A stretch of 64,000 bases of DNA from NCBI RefSeq assembly GCF_900699765.1, contig NZ_CAADHO010000006.1, positions 401,184 through 465,183 of the forward strand, written 5' to 3'. The notes under the pieces were generated by a model. The model was not told the origin of the DNA. It made no database searches and was given only the letters and a program-made list of their open reading frames with translations. How positions within the stretch are numbered: position 1 is the stretch's first letter; every line of letters begins with the position of its first letter. Shown piece after piece: positions 36,899 through 45,063 of the stretch. Both the position numbers and the translations under genes were made by a program. Origin of the DNA: Desulfoluna butyratoxydans (lineage in GTDB: Bacteria > Desulfobacterota > Desulfobacteria > Desulfobacterales > Desulfolunaceae).

Positions 36899-37327
36899 TC
36901 AGTGGGGAACCTCGGGTTTTCGCCAGACGCTTTTCTTGGTGATGCCTGCTTCCGGTTCGAGGACGGCATTGAAATCAAAACCGGGAAACCGGGCCTCGAT
37001 TTCGTCCCAGAGCCGGGAGAATCCCTGGGCCTCGGTGGGGACGGAGCATCCCTTGCCGTCCCCCACGAAGACCAGCCAGTAGGGAGGGATGGGCGGGGCT
37101 TCCTGGGCGTTGATGAGAACGATTTCGTGGATTTCTCTCCAGGGAACGGCCTCCCGTTCCCTCATGGGGTGCTCGCAGGAGAGCTCGTGGGGTGTGATGA
37201 TCACCTGAAAGGGGATTTCCTCTTCGTCATCCTGGCCGGTGAGGGGGCCGTCCGGGGTATAGATCAGGCGCAGCGCAACCAGGGCGGTGACGGTACAGAC
37301 CAGCAGAACAACAAAGGCTGTAAGCAT
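36899..37327 (-). CDS. hypothetical membrane-anchored protein
   Basis: This 142-residue protein has one N-terminal helix (about 2-20; LTAFVVLLVCTVTALVALRLIY) and a cytoplasmic domain with a strand-rich look (PFQVIITPHELSCEHPMREREAVPWREIHEIVLINAQEAPP), resembling PH-like domains. The ATG at 37327 has AGGAGG just upstream; the frame extends 10 codons further without a site. It lies 235 bp upstream of the PilB-receiver gene on the same strand. No function recognised. Confidence 0.7.
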   Translation of the reverse strand: MLTAFVVLLVCTVTALVALRLIYTPDGPLTGQDDEEEIPFQVIITPHELSCEHPMREREAVPWREIHEIVLINAQEAPPIPPYWLVFVGDGKGCSVPTEAQGFSRLWDEIEARFPGFDFNAVLEPEAGITKKSVWRKPEVPH

Positions 37328-37629
37328 GGGGCCTCCTGATAAGGGATGAGGTCTCAATGACTCAGCAAAAAAGATGTCCGGGCTTTCCTTATGATCTCAC
37401 AGGCAGGAGAAAAAGTACATATGGAGTGGTGGCCACGTGAGGGGATCCTTCAGTGAGACTACTTGGTCGGCTACTTAGTCGGTTACTTGGTCGGTGGGCA
37501 GTGTGTCTCGTGGTTACAGAAGAATGAAATGAGCCTCTTCTGCAAAAACGGCAGCCATAGGTCGCACACGACGCGAATGCCCTGAAGGCGTTTGTATGAT
37601 GACTGCCTCCATACATTCGCCTTAAGGCG
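37328..37629. other. intergenic region with short tandem repeats
   Basis: At 37460-37495 there are three tandem 12-mers (TACTTGGTCGGC, TACTTAGTCGGT, TACTTGGTCGGT). Closer to the SARP-like gene the palindrome CGCCTTAAGGCG (near 37618) could form a small hairpin. No gene is recognised. Confidence 0.6.
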
Positions 37630-40600
37630 TTATGATTCTGTACCCATGCTCCATGCCTGAAAGAGTCCTGCATCGAAGCCGGGGTGATGCCGTGCCTGAT
37701 TGAGGTGGTGTGTTGCCTCATCGTGGTCTTCCGAAAGGGCCGAAACAGACGCTTGGGCAAGGGTTAAGAGCAGAAGAAGGTGGGTTTTATGGACCTTTGG
37801 GGCCAGCTGGTGGGCCTGGGCCAGGTGGGTGGTTGCGGTTTCTCGGTCTTTGGCCCGGCAGGCGCAGAAGACCATGGCCAGGTGGGCGGAAAACCGGGAG
37901 AGGCCGGTTTCCAGAACCGCTTCAAGGCATGGGCGGGCCTTGTCCGTGGATCCTGATGCGACCAAGATGAGCCCTTTTAACGCCTGGGCCCTCTGATACC
38001 TGGCCCGGGCAAAGCCCGAGGCCCTGGCAACGCCAAGGGCTTCTTCGGCAAGGGCTGCGGCCTGCTCCAGGTCTCCTTTCAAAAAAGCGATGAGTCCCAG
38101 CTCTTCGCAGGAGATCACCATGCCGATGGGGGCGTTGAGCTTTCGGAAAGCGGTTGCGGCTTCCTTAAGGCAGGTCTCTGCGGTGTGCAGGTCTCCCAGA
38201 CACAGGGCTGCGGAGCCGATATTGCCCATGGCCCAGGCGGTTTTGATGTGGTCTCCTGTACGGGTTGCCCATTGATGGCTTGCCCGGAACCTGTCTATGG
38301 CCTCTCCGATTCTGCCCAGGGAGCGCAGGCACAGCCCGATGCGAAGGGATACCCAGAAGGCGTGCTCAATACCGGGGTGGGCCGTAAGGCTCAGGCGAAA
38401 GAGCCGAATGGCCTGCCCATGGCGTTTCCGGCGGTGGGCCAGGGCCCCAAGCAGCAGAAAGGCCCATGCCCTGCCGCGGATGTCTCCTGTTGAGACGGCT
38501 TGCCTTAAGGTGTTTCGGGCGACCCTTTCCACCCGGGCCTCTTCATCTCCGGGGCATGGGGCGTTTTCCTGGTTTTTGGGTGGGAATCCTTGGGTCTGCA
38601 TGTCGAACCAGCACAAGAGAACGAGGCACAGGCGGGCATCCGGCCGGTTTGATGAGGCATCCATCACGCACTCTTTGGCCGGGCGGAACAGGGCCTCCCC
38701 TTCGTGATACCGGGTGTGCATGTCAAAGTAGGCATACAGGCCTGTGGCTGACCGGCCCAGGGCGTCCAAGGCCCCTGTGGCTGCTGCGCGGAGCCATGCC
38801 TGACGGATGTTGGCCATGTCCGCATCCATGGCACGTCTGCAGGCGGGCATGTCCCGGCTCGTCAGCTCTTTTTCGCGGCTCTGGACCAGGGCGAGGTAAT
38901 ACCCCATATGGGCGTCCTCCATGGGGTGGCCGTGGCCGGGGTCTCCCAGGTGATCGTCGGTGTACTGTCTCAGGAGTGGGTGGATGCCGAACCGGCCGGT
39001 TTCCGGATCGGCCCTGAGGATCGATTTTCTCGCCAGGCTTGCCGTTGTCTCGGCAGCCGCCCCTTTATCCATGCCCGTCACCTTTGCCACGGCGTCCAGG
39101 GTAAAGCCGTCCCGGAATACCGTGAGCCTTTGCAGGGCCGTTTTTTCCTTTTCCGTCAACCGTTTCCAGGAGGAGTCAAACACGGCGCGCATGCTCCGGT
39201 GGCGCGGGGGCAGGTCCTGCATTTTTGCGTTGAGAAAATCCAGGTTGTTCCGGATCTCACCGGCAATGTCCGAAGGCGTCAGGGTGTCCATCCACCCGGC
39301 GGCCAGGATCAGGGCCAGGGGCATGCCTGCGGTCATGTCACAGATCTGGGCAAGGGCAGGATAATTTGAGGAGGTCAGCTCGGTGTCCGGGTTGACCATC
39401 CTGGCCGTTGCCAGGAAAAGGGCCAGGGCATCATAGGTCGTCTCCGCGTTTTTCAGGTCTTCGCCGTCCGGGGCCTTTTTCGCGATATCGGGATGGGACA
39501 GGCCCGAGAGGGCAAAGAGGTGCTCTCCCTTGAGCATCAGCCGGGTCCTGGAGGTGGCCAGGATGGTGAGGTGGGGCGCAGCCTCCAGCAACTCAGCCGC
39601 CACCAGTGCCCCTTCGGGCAGGTGTTCGCAGTTGTCCAGGAGCAACAGGATCTTTTTTGGTCGCAGAAAATCCGCGATCCGTCCCATGGGGTGGGCTGTC
39701 TCCCCTTCGCTGAGCCCGAAGACCCTGATGAGTTCTCGTACCAGGGCTTCTTTGGCGTCAAGGTCTGCAAGGGAGATGAAAAAGACGCCGTGGGCAAAGC
39801 GGTCCGCCGTCAAGGAGGCCACCTGGAGGGCCAACCGGGTTTTTCCCATGCCCCCCGGTCCGGTGAGGGTCAGGAGCCTTACCTCCGGGGAGGTGATTCG
39901 CTCCACGAGGCCGGTGACCTCCCCTGCTCGCCCCACAAAGGCTGTGGCCTGGGCCGGCAGGTTGGATATTGGCAGGTTTGGCTTCTGTTTTTTGACGGGT
40001 TTTTGGTGGCTTCGGATGGCGTCTGCCAGCGCCTCGGTCTCTTGATCCGGGTCGACGGCCAGCTCGGTTCGGAGCAGCGCCCTGCATGTCTCATACTGGC
40101 GCAGGGCTGCATCCCGCCGACCGGCCTGCACAAAAAGGTCCATGAGCCGCCTGTGGGCCTCTTCGTCCAGGGGATCCAGGGCCGCCAGGCGTCTGGCAAC
40201 CTCCAGGGCTTCTCCCTTTTTTCCCAGGGTCATGTACCGTTCGGAAAGGGCCTTCATGATCTCGGCGGCCTCGCGGTCGAGGCGCTCGGCCTGCTCCAGC
40301 CGCCAGTGATCGAAATCGGGTGCGCCATTAAGATGAAAGCCCGAGAGAAAAGAGCCCGTGTAGAGGCTTAACGCCTCTTCCATGGCCGAAAGGCTTCCTG
40401 TCCGGCCCATGCCCAGCAGGGTTCGGAACCTGGTCACATCCACCTGCACCAGATCGCTGGCAAGGGCCCCGATGGTCTCCCGGTCCGCGGCCAGCCAGGA
40501 CCTCCCAAGGGTCCGGGTGATGTCCGACAGGGCGCGCCGAAGGGAGGCACGCCCTTTGTCCTGCTCCTGGTCCGGCCACAGCAGGTCGGCCAGCTTTTCC

Positions 40601-40731
40601 CGGGTATGGGCTCTGCCCGTGACGGCAAGGTAGACCGCCAGGGCAGCGGACTTGCGCCGGGGAATCCTTACGGGCTCTGTGTCCACCGTGAACCGGGGAA
40701 CGCCAAAACAGTGTATGTGCAACATCGTCAT
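37630..40731 (-). CDS. SARP/AfsR-like transcriptional activator with NB-ARC ATPase and TPR domains
   Basis: This 1033-residue protein starts with an OmpR-like winged helix (about 4-98; VRIPRRKSAALAVYLA, EKLADLLWPDQEQDKGRASLRRALSDIT), then a BTAD helical domain (about 99-245), an NB-ARC/STAND ATPase (Walker A GPGGMGKTRLA about 291-301; LLLLDNCEHLP; TSRTRLMLKGEHLFAL) and a long TPR-like C-terminus (about 650-1033). The architecture matches AfsR/GutR-type sensors. AGGAG lies 8 bases before the start. Target and inducer are unknown; it is divergent from the small transporter at 41064. Confidence 0.92.
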   Translation of the reverse strand: MTMLHIHCFGVPRFTVDTEPVRIPRRKSAALAVYLAVTGRAHTREKLADLLWPDQEQDKGRASLRRALSDITRTLGRSWLAADRETIGALASDLVQVDVTRFRTLLGMGRTGSLSAMEEALSLYTGSFLSGFHLNGAPDFDHWRLEQAERLDREAAEIMKALSERYMTLGKKGEALEVARRLAALDPLDEEAHRRLMDLFVQAGRRDAALRQYETCRALLRTELAVDPDQETEALADAIRSHQKPVKKQKPNLPISNLPAQATAFVGRAGEVTGLVERITSPEVRLLTLTGPGGMGKTRLALQVASLTADRFAHGVFFISLADLDAKEALVRELIRVFGLSEGETAHPMGRIADFLRPKKILLLLDNCEHLPEGALVAAELLEAAPHLTILATSRTRLMLKGEHLFALSGLSHPDIAKKAPDGEDLKNAETTYDALALFLATARMVNPDTELTSSNYPALAQICDMTAGMPLALILAAGWMDTLTPSDIAGEIRNNLDFLNAKMQDLPPRHRSMRAVFDSSWKRLTEKEKTALQRLTVFRDGFTLDAVAKVTGMDKGAAAETTASLARKSILRADPETGRFGIHPLLRQYTDDHLGDPGHGHPMEDAHMGYYLALVQSREKELTSRDMPACRRAMDADMANIRQAWLRAAATGALDALGRSATGLYAYFDMHTRYHEGEALFRPAKECVMDASSNRPDARLCLVLLCWFDMQTQGFPPKNQENAPCPGDEEARVERVARNTLRQAVSTGDIRGRAWAFLLLGALAHRRKRHGQAIRLFRLSLTAHPGIEHAFWVSLRIGLCLRSLGRIGEAIDRFRASHQWATRTGDHIKTAWAMGNIGSAALCLGDLHTAETCLKEAATAFRKLNAPIGMVISCEELGLIAFLKGDLEQAAALAEEALGVARASGFARARYQRAQALKGLILVASGSTDKARPCLEAVLETGLSRFSAHLAMVFCACRAKDRETATTHLAQAHQLAPKVHKTHLLLLLTLAQASVSALSEDHDEATHHLNQARHHPGFDAGLFQAWSMGTES

Positions 40732-41063
40732 GGTCTTTTCTCCTGTGGAGAAAGTATCTTAACGATCCGCGTTTCACAATTTTTTTCACGTCCTTGGTTT
40801 GCTTTCCATGCCCAAACCCTCTCAGCCCGGATCCCCCGAAGGGTGAGAAGATCAAACAGCAACCCCTCATTTACATTTTGCATTTTTAAAATAGCTGGCA
40901 TTTTGGTTGTAGTATTCTGAAATCATACAGCTTTCATTCTGGCTGTTTGCTTTGGCATGAAATGTCCGGGTCAGGGACGTTTGGGGGACGGTGGCCTGCT
41001 AAGGTGGGAGTAAACGGTTCAACACGACATCATCGTACACAGACATGTAAGGAGGGGAATCCG
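40732..41063. other. divergent intergenic region with MITE-like insertion
   Basis: This region separates the SARP-like regulator and the EamA-like gene. Most of it is a short inverted-repeat element at 40826-40970, listed separately. A strong AAGGAGGGG ribosome site for the EamA-like gene is at its right end. No gene is seen. Confidence 0.6.
40826..40970 (+). mobile_element. MITE-like element, copy A
   Basis: This 145-bp segment is closely similar along most of its length to the minus strand of 50597-50785. A 35-base core (40870-40904) matches at 31 positions. Its right end GCATGAAATGTCCGGG matches the other copy's terminal repeat, and its left end starts CCCGGAT. A direct TCAG lies immediately outside each end, as expected of a 4-bp target duplication. 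It is non-coding and sits upstream of the EamA-like gene. Confidence 0.7.
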
Positions 41064-41477
41064 ATGAGTGCCAACTGGATAGCACCTGCGCTTGTGACCC
41101 TGGTGTGCTGGGGATTGTGGGGATTTATCCCCAAGCTGACCACCCAGTACATCAGCCCCATGAGCGCCATGATCTACGAAACAATCGGGGCCGCCATCGT
41201 GGGGCTGGTTGTCCTCACCCTGGTGGATTTTCGGCCGGAGGTCCATGTGAAAGGGGTGTGCCTCGGCATCACCACCGGGATCATCGGCCTCACCGGTGCC
41301 CTGGGGTTTCTCTTTGCCGTGAAGTCCGGGAAGGTGGCCGTGGTGGCGATGTTTACCTCCATGTCCCCCATCATCACTGTGGCCCTGGGTTGCCTTGTGC
41401 TCAAAGAGCCCGTGACCCTCAAGGAAGGCCTGGGCATCCTCAGCGCCTTTGCGGCCATTTTTTTCTTTGCATCGTAA
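41064..41477 (+). CDS. half-size EamA-like transporter
   Basis: This 137-residue protein has four to five hydrophobic helices and one EamA repeat (WIAPALVTLVCWGLWGFIPKL; SAMIYETIGAAIVGLVVL; ITTGIIGLTGALGFLFAVKSGKVAVVAMFTSMSPIITVALGCLVLKEPVTLKEGLGILSAFAAIFFF). Full EamA proteins have two repeats, so this one presumably dimerises like SMR transporters. AAGGAGGGG precedes the ATG at 41064; an upstream frame from 40947 overlaps the MITE-like element. It exports or imports a small metabolite; substrate unknown. Confidence 0.85.
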   Translation: MSANWIAPALVTLVCWGLWGFIPKLTTQYISPMSAMIYETIGAAIVGLVVLTLVDFRPEVHVKGVCLGITTGIIGLTGALGFLFAVKSGKVAVVAMFTSMSPIITVALGCLVLKEPVTLKEGLGILSAFAAIFFFAS

Positions 41478-41540
41478 CCATGGCCTGGCTGCAGAGCCAG
41501 CCCGCATAAACCATCGGAGTTTATGTCGGGCGAAGCCCGA

Positions 41541-41631
41541 GCCGAAGGCCCTTGCGCTTTGACCCGAGGAACGAGGGACAAAGCGCAAGGGCTATATGCT
41601 TTCGAGGTGGCTCACCTCGCCGCCGGAGGCA
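41541..41631. repeat. dispersed element with long hairpin, copy near DUF169 gene
   Basis: Perfect 14-bp arms at 41548-41561 and 41579-41592 enclose a 17-base loop (ACCCGAGGAACGAGGGA). The hairpin is followed by GAGGTGGCTCACCTCGCCGC and the end CGCCGGAGGC. The same block, with different hairpin arms, occurs at 52799-52885; the block after the hairpin also occurs at 48090-48128. Confidence 0.7.
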
Positions 41632-41668
41632 CGCTTTTGGCCGGTCACTTTAATATTGGGGAGGAGAA

Positions 41669-42469
41669 ATGAAAAAAAAGACGATAAACAGCGCAGAGTT
41701 TAAGGGGAGACTTCGGGCGTTTATGGACGTCCTTGGTTTGAATGAAGAGCCCATGGGGCTTTTTTACACGGAAAGAAAACCCCCTGGCGCGGTGTCTCCC
41801 AAGGCGCAGGTACCGGTGAGTCGCCTGCCGGAAGAGTCAGACGGGGGCATCAACTGGCTGTCGTGCGCCCTGGGTACGGTGAGGCGGGCGCGCCGGAAAA
41901 AGGCCCCGGCCTGTTTTGACGAGACTCATTACGGGTGCCTGGGTGCCGCCTTTTACATGGGGTTCAAGCCTTATTATGAGCCCTTTGAGCCCGCCCTGAT
42001 CTCCACGGGGATCCCAGGAGAGATGCAGGGCGAGTGTTACCTGGACTCCCCGGAAAAGGGAAAGGCCTTTTACGACGGGATCAAGCCCCCTAAGGCCTCG
42101 GGGACAAACCTTGTGATTCAGCCCCTGAGCCTTTTTGAGGACGGAGATATGCCGGAGGTCGTGGTTCTGTTTCCACAGCGCGAGGCCATGGTTGCCTTAA
42201 ACGCCCTGACTGTGTTCCTGACGGGAGACACAGAGGCCGTGCGGGTGCCCTTCGGCCAGAGCTGCTGCGGGATGATCACCTGGCCGCGGCGGTATCGCGA
42301 TGAGGGACGGCAGTGGGCCGTCATCGGAGGGTTTGACACCAACGGCCTGCGTTACCTGGGCAAAGGCGAGGTCACCTATACCGTTCCCGTTGAGTTGTTT
42401 ACGGCCATGGTGGACCGGTGGGAGGAGGGCATGCCGGGGACCCGGGCCTGGAGGCAGGTGAGGGGCTGA
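41669..42469 (+). CDS. DUF169 family protein
   Basis: This 266-residue protein matches the DUF169 pattern: GLNEEPMGLFYTERKPPG, CALGTVRRARRKKAPACFDETHYGCLGAAFYMGF, and VRVPFGQSCCGMITWPRRYRDEG. Several conserved Cys residues (in CFDETHYGC and QSCCGM) suggest metal or cofactor binding. The family is common in anaerobes and has no established reaction. A GGGGAGGAG ribosome site lies upstream, just after the dispersed repeat. Confidence 0.85.
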   Translation: MKKKTINSAEFKGRLRAFMDVLGLNEEPMGLFYTERKPPGAVSPKAQVPVSRLPEESDGGINWLSCALGTVRRARRKKAPACFDETHYGCLGAAFYMGFKPYYEPFEPALISTGIPGEMQGECYLDSPEKGKAFYDGIKPPKASGTNLVIQPLSLFEDGDMPEVVVLFPQREAMVALNALTVFLTGDTEAVRVPFGQSCCGMITWPRRYRDEGRQWAVIGGFDTNGLRYLGKGEVTYTVPVELFTAMVDRWEEGMPGTRAWRQVRG

Positions 42470-42569
42470 TGGCCCGGGCGGGGCTGAGAAGGGAAATGAA
42501 AACGCAGGCGATTTGTGATAGGAACACCTCTCGACAAGACCTTCAAACGCCTGCAAGGAGTGACACCAC

Positions 42570-43160
42570 ATGGTAACAGTTGATTCACCGGCCCTGTGCC
42601 CCGCCCTGGTTACCCATATTCTGGATGGGGCTCCCCTTTCCCTTCTCCGACAGGACGAGCTGGACTGGGTGCCCCTGAAACCCCTGTGCGAGGGGCTGGG
42701 CCTGAGCTGGGCCGGGGAGCGGAGCCGCCTGAAGCACGACCCGAAGCTTACCTGCCGTTTCCTGGCCATGGACGGCACGGACGGCAGGACCCGGGAGTTT
42801 CTCTGTCTGCCTCTGTATCAGCTCAGTGGCTGGCTGCTCTCCGTCAATGCCGACAAGGTGGCTGAAAGCGTGCGGGGGAAGGTGCGGGCCTTTCAGCAGG
42901 AGAGCCTGGAGGCGTTGTTCGGGTACTGGCACGGGACCCAAGGTGGGGAAGACGCCGTGGAGATCCCTGGGGCGGGTGATGAAAAAATGGAAAGGGGCAT
43001 TGAGGATGCGGCGACAGGCCATGGTGATGGCCATGGGGCTCCGGAAAATCCCTTTGACGAAACCTCTGCGTCGTCAGAGCCCGGAGAAGAGGCGGAATCC
43101 CTTGAAAGCCGTGTCACGAGCGTCATCGAGCAAGTTTTGGGGACCCTGGGGCGGCATTGA
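42570..43160 (+). CDS. orphan phage antirepressor-N-domain protein
   Basis: This 196-residue protein has an N-terminal P22 antirepressor-like domain (about 20-112; VPLKPLCEGLGLSWAGERSRLKHDPKLTCRF, LPLYQLSGWLLSVNADKV, FQQESLEALFGYW). The C-terminal 80 residues are acidic, Gly/Glu-rich and low in complexity. There are no other phage genes near it, so it is either a remnant or a domesticated regulator. AAGGAG precedes the start. An inverted repeat GCAGGCG...CGCCTGC lies just upstream. Confidence 0.75.
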   Translation: MVTVDSPALCPALVTHILDGAPLSLLRQDELDWVPLKPLCEGLGLSWAGERSRLKHDPKLTCRFLAMDGTDGRTREFLCLPLYQLSGWLLSVNADKVAESVRGKVRAFQQESLEALFGYWHGTQGGEDAVEIPGAGDEKMERGIEDAATGHGDGHGAPENPFDETSASSEPGEEAESLESRVTSVIEQVLGTLGRH

Positions 43161-43170
43161 TTTGATTTTA

Positions 43171-43349
43171 TCGTAACTATTCAGATCAACAAAGCCTCCG
43201 GCGGCCCTGCCGGGGGCCAAGCTTTTGAAAAGTTTGACAAACAGGCTTTGACAGCTTTTCCATGAATTCCAGCGATTCTGACTGTTCTGACCTTTCTACC
43301 GGAAAGTTTTTTGCGGAGCTTTTTTTCAAAAAAGCGACCCGCCGGAGGC
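43171..43349. repeat. dispersed MITE-like element between antirepressor-like and radical SAM genes
   Basis: The left flank TCGTAACTATTCAG matches the terminal repeat of the element at 52777. The core starts GCCTCCGGCGGCCCTGCCGG (43194) and ends with CCGCCGGAGGC (43349), so its ends are inverted repeats. It also contains the motif GAAAAGTTTGACAAACAGGC and the palindromic AGCTTTTTTTCAAAAAAGC. It is non-coding and may end transcription of the radical SAM gene. Confidence 0.7.
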
Positions 43350-43377
43350 ATTGGATTTCGGGTCGTTATTTTATTCT

Positions 43378-44445
43378 TCACTCTTTGGGAAGGGTCTCCT
43401 GAAGCTGGCGTGATTCCTCTTTGGTCAGCCAGCAGCGCGGATCCGAGCCCAGGTAGTCACCGGTGGCGTAGGCTGCACCCCGGCAGCCGCCGCATGCGAA
43501 TTTGTACCGGCATTCACCGCACTGGCCGCTTAAAAAGGAGCGGGAGTAGCGGAAGGTGTTGAATTTTTCGTTTTCAAACCAGATCTCTTTAAGGGGGCGG
43601 TTCTGGATCCGGTCCACCACCACGGGGAAGTAAGGGCAGAACTGCACCACCCCCTGGGGGTTGATGTACATGAGGGAGAAGGCCACGGAGCACCCTGTGA
43701 CGGCCACACCGTTAAAGAGTTCCTCGTCGGACTCCACTTCGTTCAAGCGCCCGGGGCTTACGAGGAGCTCCGGGAAGGGGTCGCTGAAGCCCACGGTGAG
43801 ACCCAGCTCATTTCCCTTTTCCCACACAAAGCGGCTGACGTCCCTGTGCTCCAGGGGATCGGAGACGGCCCCGGCGGCGTTGCCCACGGGCACCACGTAG
43901 CGGAAGTTGAATGTGGTTACGCCGTGTTCCTTGATCATGACCAGAAGTTTTTCCACCTCCTCTTTGCCTTGTCCGAAGTAGGTCATGCGAATGGCAAGGG
44001 GGACCCCCCGGGCGGTGAGAAGATCCACGGCCGAAAGGGTTCGTGCAAATGATCCCTTGCCCCTCACCGGATCGTGCACCTCCGCCGTTGACCCTTCCAT
44101 ACTGATATTGAATCCGTCCACATACCGGCACAACTCCTCTTCGTTGTCCTTTGTGATGAGGGTGGCATTGGTGAGCAACTCGATGGAGAGGCTGAGGTTT
44201 GTCTTGATGTGGTCCATCAGGGCAATGAGGTCGTCCCGCATGAGGGGCTCTCCACCGGCCATGGCCAGGGCAGCGCCCGGGGCCATCTGGTCTGCCTGGT
44301 TGAGCATGTCCACGGCCTCGTCAAAGGAGAGATCCCTGTCGTTGCGATCCAGGTTGCTGGCTCGGCAGTGGCGGCAATTGAGGTTGCACGACGAGGTGGT
44401 GTCCCACTGGAAGATCTTCGGCGGATGGGTCCAGTTTGCGTCCAT
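43378..44445 (-). CDS. radical SAM/SPASM peptide-maturase candidate
   Basis: This 355-residue protein has the radical SAM CxxxCxxC motif at Cys20, Cys24, Cys27, the GGEP SAM motif at 64-67, and a C-terminal SPASM domain with seven Cys (252, 270, 309, 312, 318, 321, 338; CGECRYKFACGGC then TGDYLGSDPRC) for extra Fe-S clusters. Close architectural relatives include MftC of mycofactocin, NirJ/AhbC-type haem enzymes and anSMEs. Encoded 79 bp after a Cys-repeat peptide, it most likely modifies that peptide. No peptide-recognition (PqqD-like) domain is seen in it. Confidence 0.88.
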   Translation of the reverse strand: MDANWTHPPKIFQWDTTSSCNLNCRHCRASNLDRNDRDLSFDEAVDMLNQADQMAPGAALAMAGGEPLMRDDLIALMDHIKTNLSLSIELLTNATLITKDNEEELCRYVDGFNISMEGSTAEVHDPVRGKGSFARTLSAVDLLTARGVPLAIRMTYFGQGKEEVEKLLVMIKEHGVTTFNFRYVVPVGNAAGAVSDPLEHRDVSRFVWEKGNELGLTVGFSDPFPELLVSPGRLNEVESDEELFNGVAVTGCSVAFSLMYINPQGVVQFCPYFPVVVDRIQNRPLKEIWFENEKFNTFRYSRSFLSGQCGECRYKFACGGCRGAAYATGDYLGSDPRCWLTKEESRQLQETLPKE

Positions 44446-44524
44446 GGCGGATCCTTTCAAAGAAGGCGGGTGGTTGGGTATAAGGATTTGAGCTGCCCCG
44501 GGTGTTGCTGGTGATATCAAGGTA

Positions 44525-44773
44525 CTACACGGTTTTCATCAGGTCGCATCCGCCGCAGGGGCCCTCGGCCTGATTCTTTGGCGGGGTCACAACATCGCAC
44601 CCGCCGCAGGGCCCTTCAGCTGTTTTTACAGGTGTTTTGATGACAAGGTCACAGCCACCACACGGTCCTTCGGCCGGCATGATGGGAATATTATGATTCT
44701 CCGCTGCCAGTATCATGTTCTTCAGCTCCGAAAGGTTCAGAGCCTCGGCGTTTTCTATGATTTTCTTTGGCAT
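44525..44773 (-). CDS. candidate RiPP precursor with three AEGPCGGCD repeats
   Basis: This 82-residue peptide has an N-terminal leader-like part (MPKKIIENAEALNLSELKNM, predicted helix, to about residue 33) and three copies of AEGPCGGCD at 34-42, 52-60 and 69-77. Linkers (LVIKTPVKT, VVTPPKNQ) differ between copies, so the repeat is under selection. There are six Cys, all in CGGC. GGGGAGG lies 7 bases upstream. The gene sits just before a radical SAM/SPASM gene and has its own promoter at 45034-45006. The repeats are the probable modified cores. Alternatives are a metal-binding or redox peptide. Confidence 0.85.
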   Translation of the reverse strand: MPKKIIENAEALNLSELKNMILAAENHNIPIMPAEGPCGGCDLVIKTPVKTAEGPCGGCDVVTPPKNQAEGPCGGCDLMKTV

Positions 44774-44998
44774 CACATAGCCTCCCCATGTGTGTCATGG
44801 TTTACGGGTATGCGGGGCAGCTCAAAGAGGGCTCAAGAAAAACGGATTTTTTAGTGATTGAACATTGCCTGTTTTTTAACGGCGGGGCGTGGCCGTTGAG
44901 GCGGAGAGCCATTTGGGAAGGCATGGAAAGCCCGGTCGATGGAATCGGCCGTCACAACGCGTGATGCCGGATGAGGTCGCAGCGTAATCTCGTGTGTT
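44774..44998 (-). other. 225-nt leader of the precursor transcript
   Basis: This untranslated stretch lies between the predicted start near 44999 and the precursor ATG at 44773. It is long for a simple leader. I see no recognised riboswitch, terminator or reading frame with a ribosome site on this strand. Confidence 0.4.
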
Positions 44999-45005
44999 AT
45001 GTATG

Positions 45006-45034
45006 AATATATCTTAATTTCAATGCGCTATCAA
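45006..45034 (-). promoter_or_regulatory. sigma70 promoter of precursor-radical SAM pair
   Basis: On the minus strand TTGATA (45034-45029) and TATATT (45011-45006) are separated by exactly 17 bp, in an AT-rich patch between the GMC oxidoreductase stop and the precursor. It gives a start near 44999. The match to consensus is among the best in the window. Confidence 0.65.
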
Positions 45035-45063
45035 CGTAATGTTGGCTGCGATGGTCCGGCTTT

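Noticed and set aside
40870..40904. Shared regulator-binding promoter with 50664-50698
   Set aside because: The similarity extends far beyond a binding site and is bounded by terminal inverted repeats, so a transposed element is the simpler explanation; regulatory effect remains possible.
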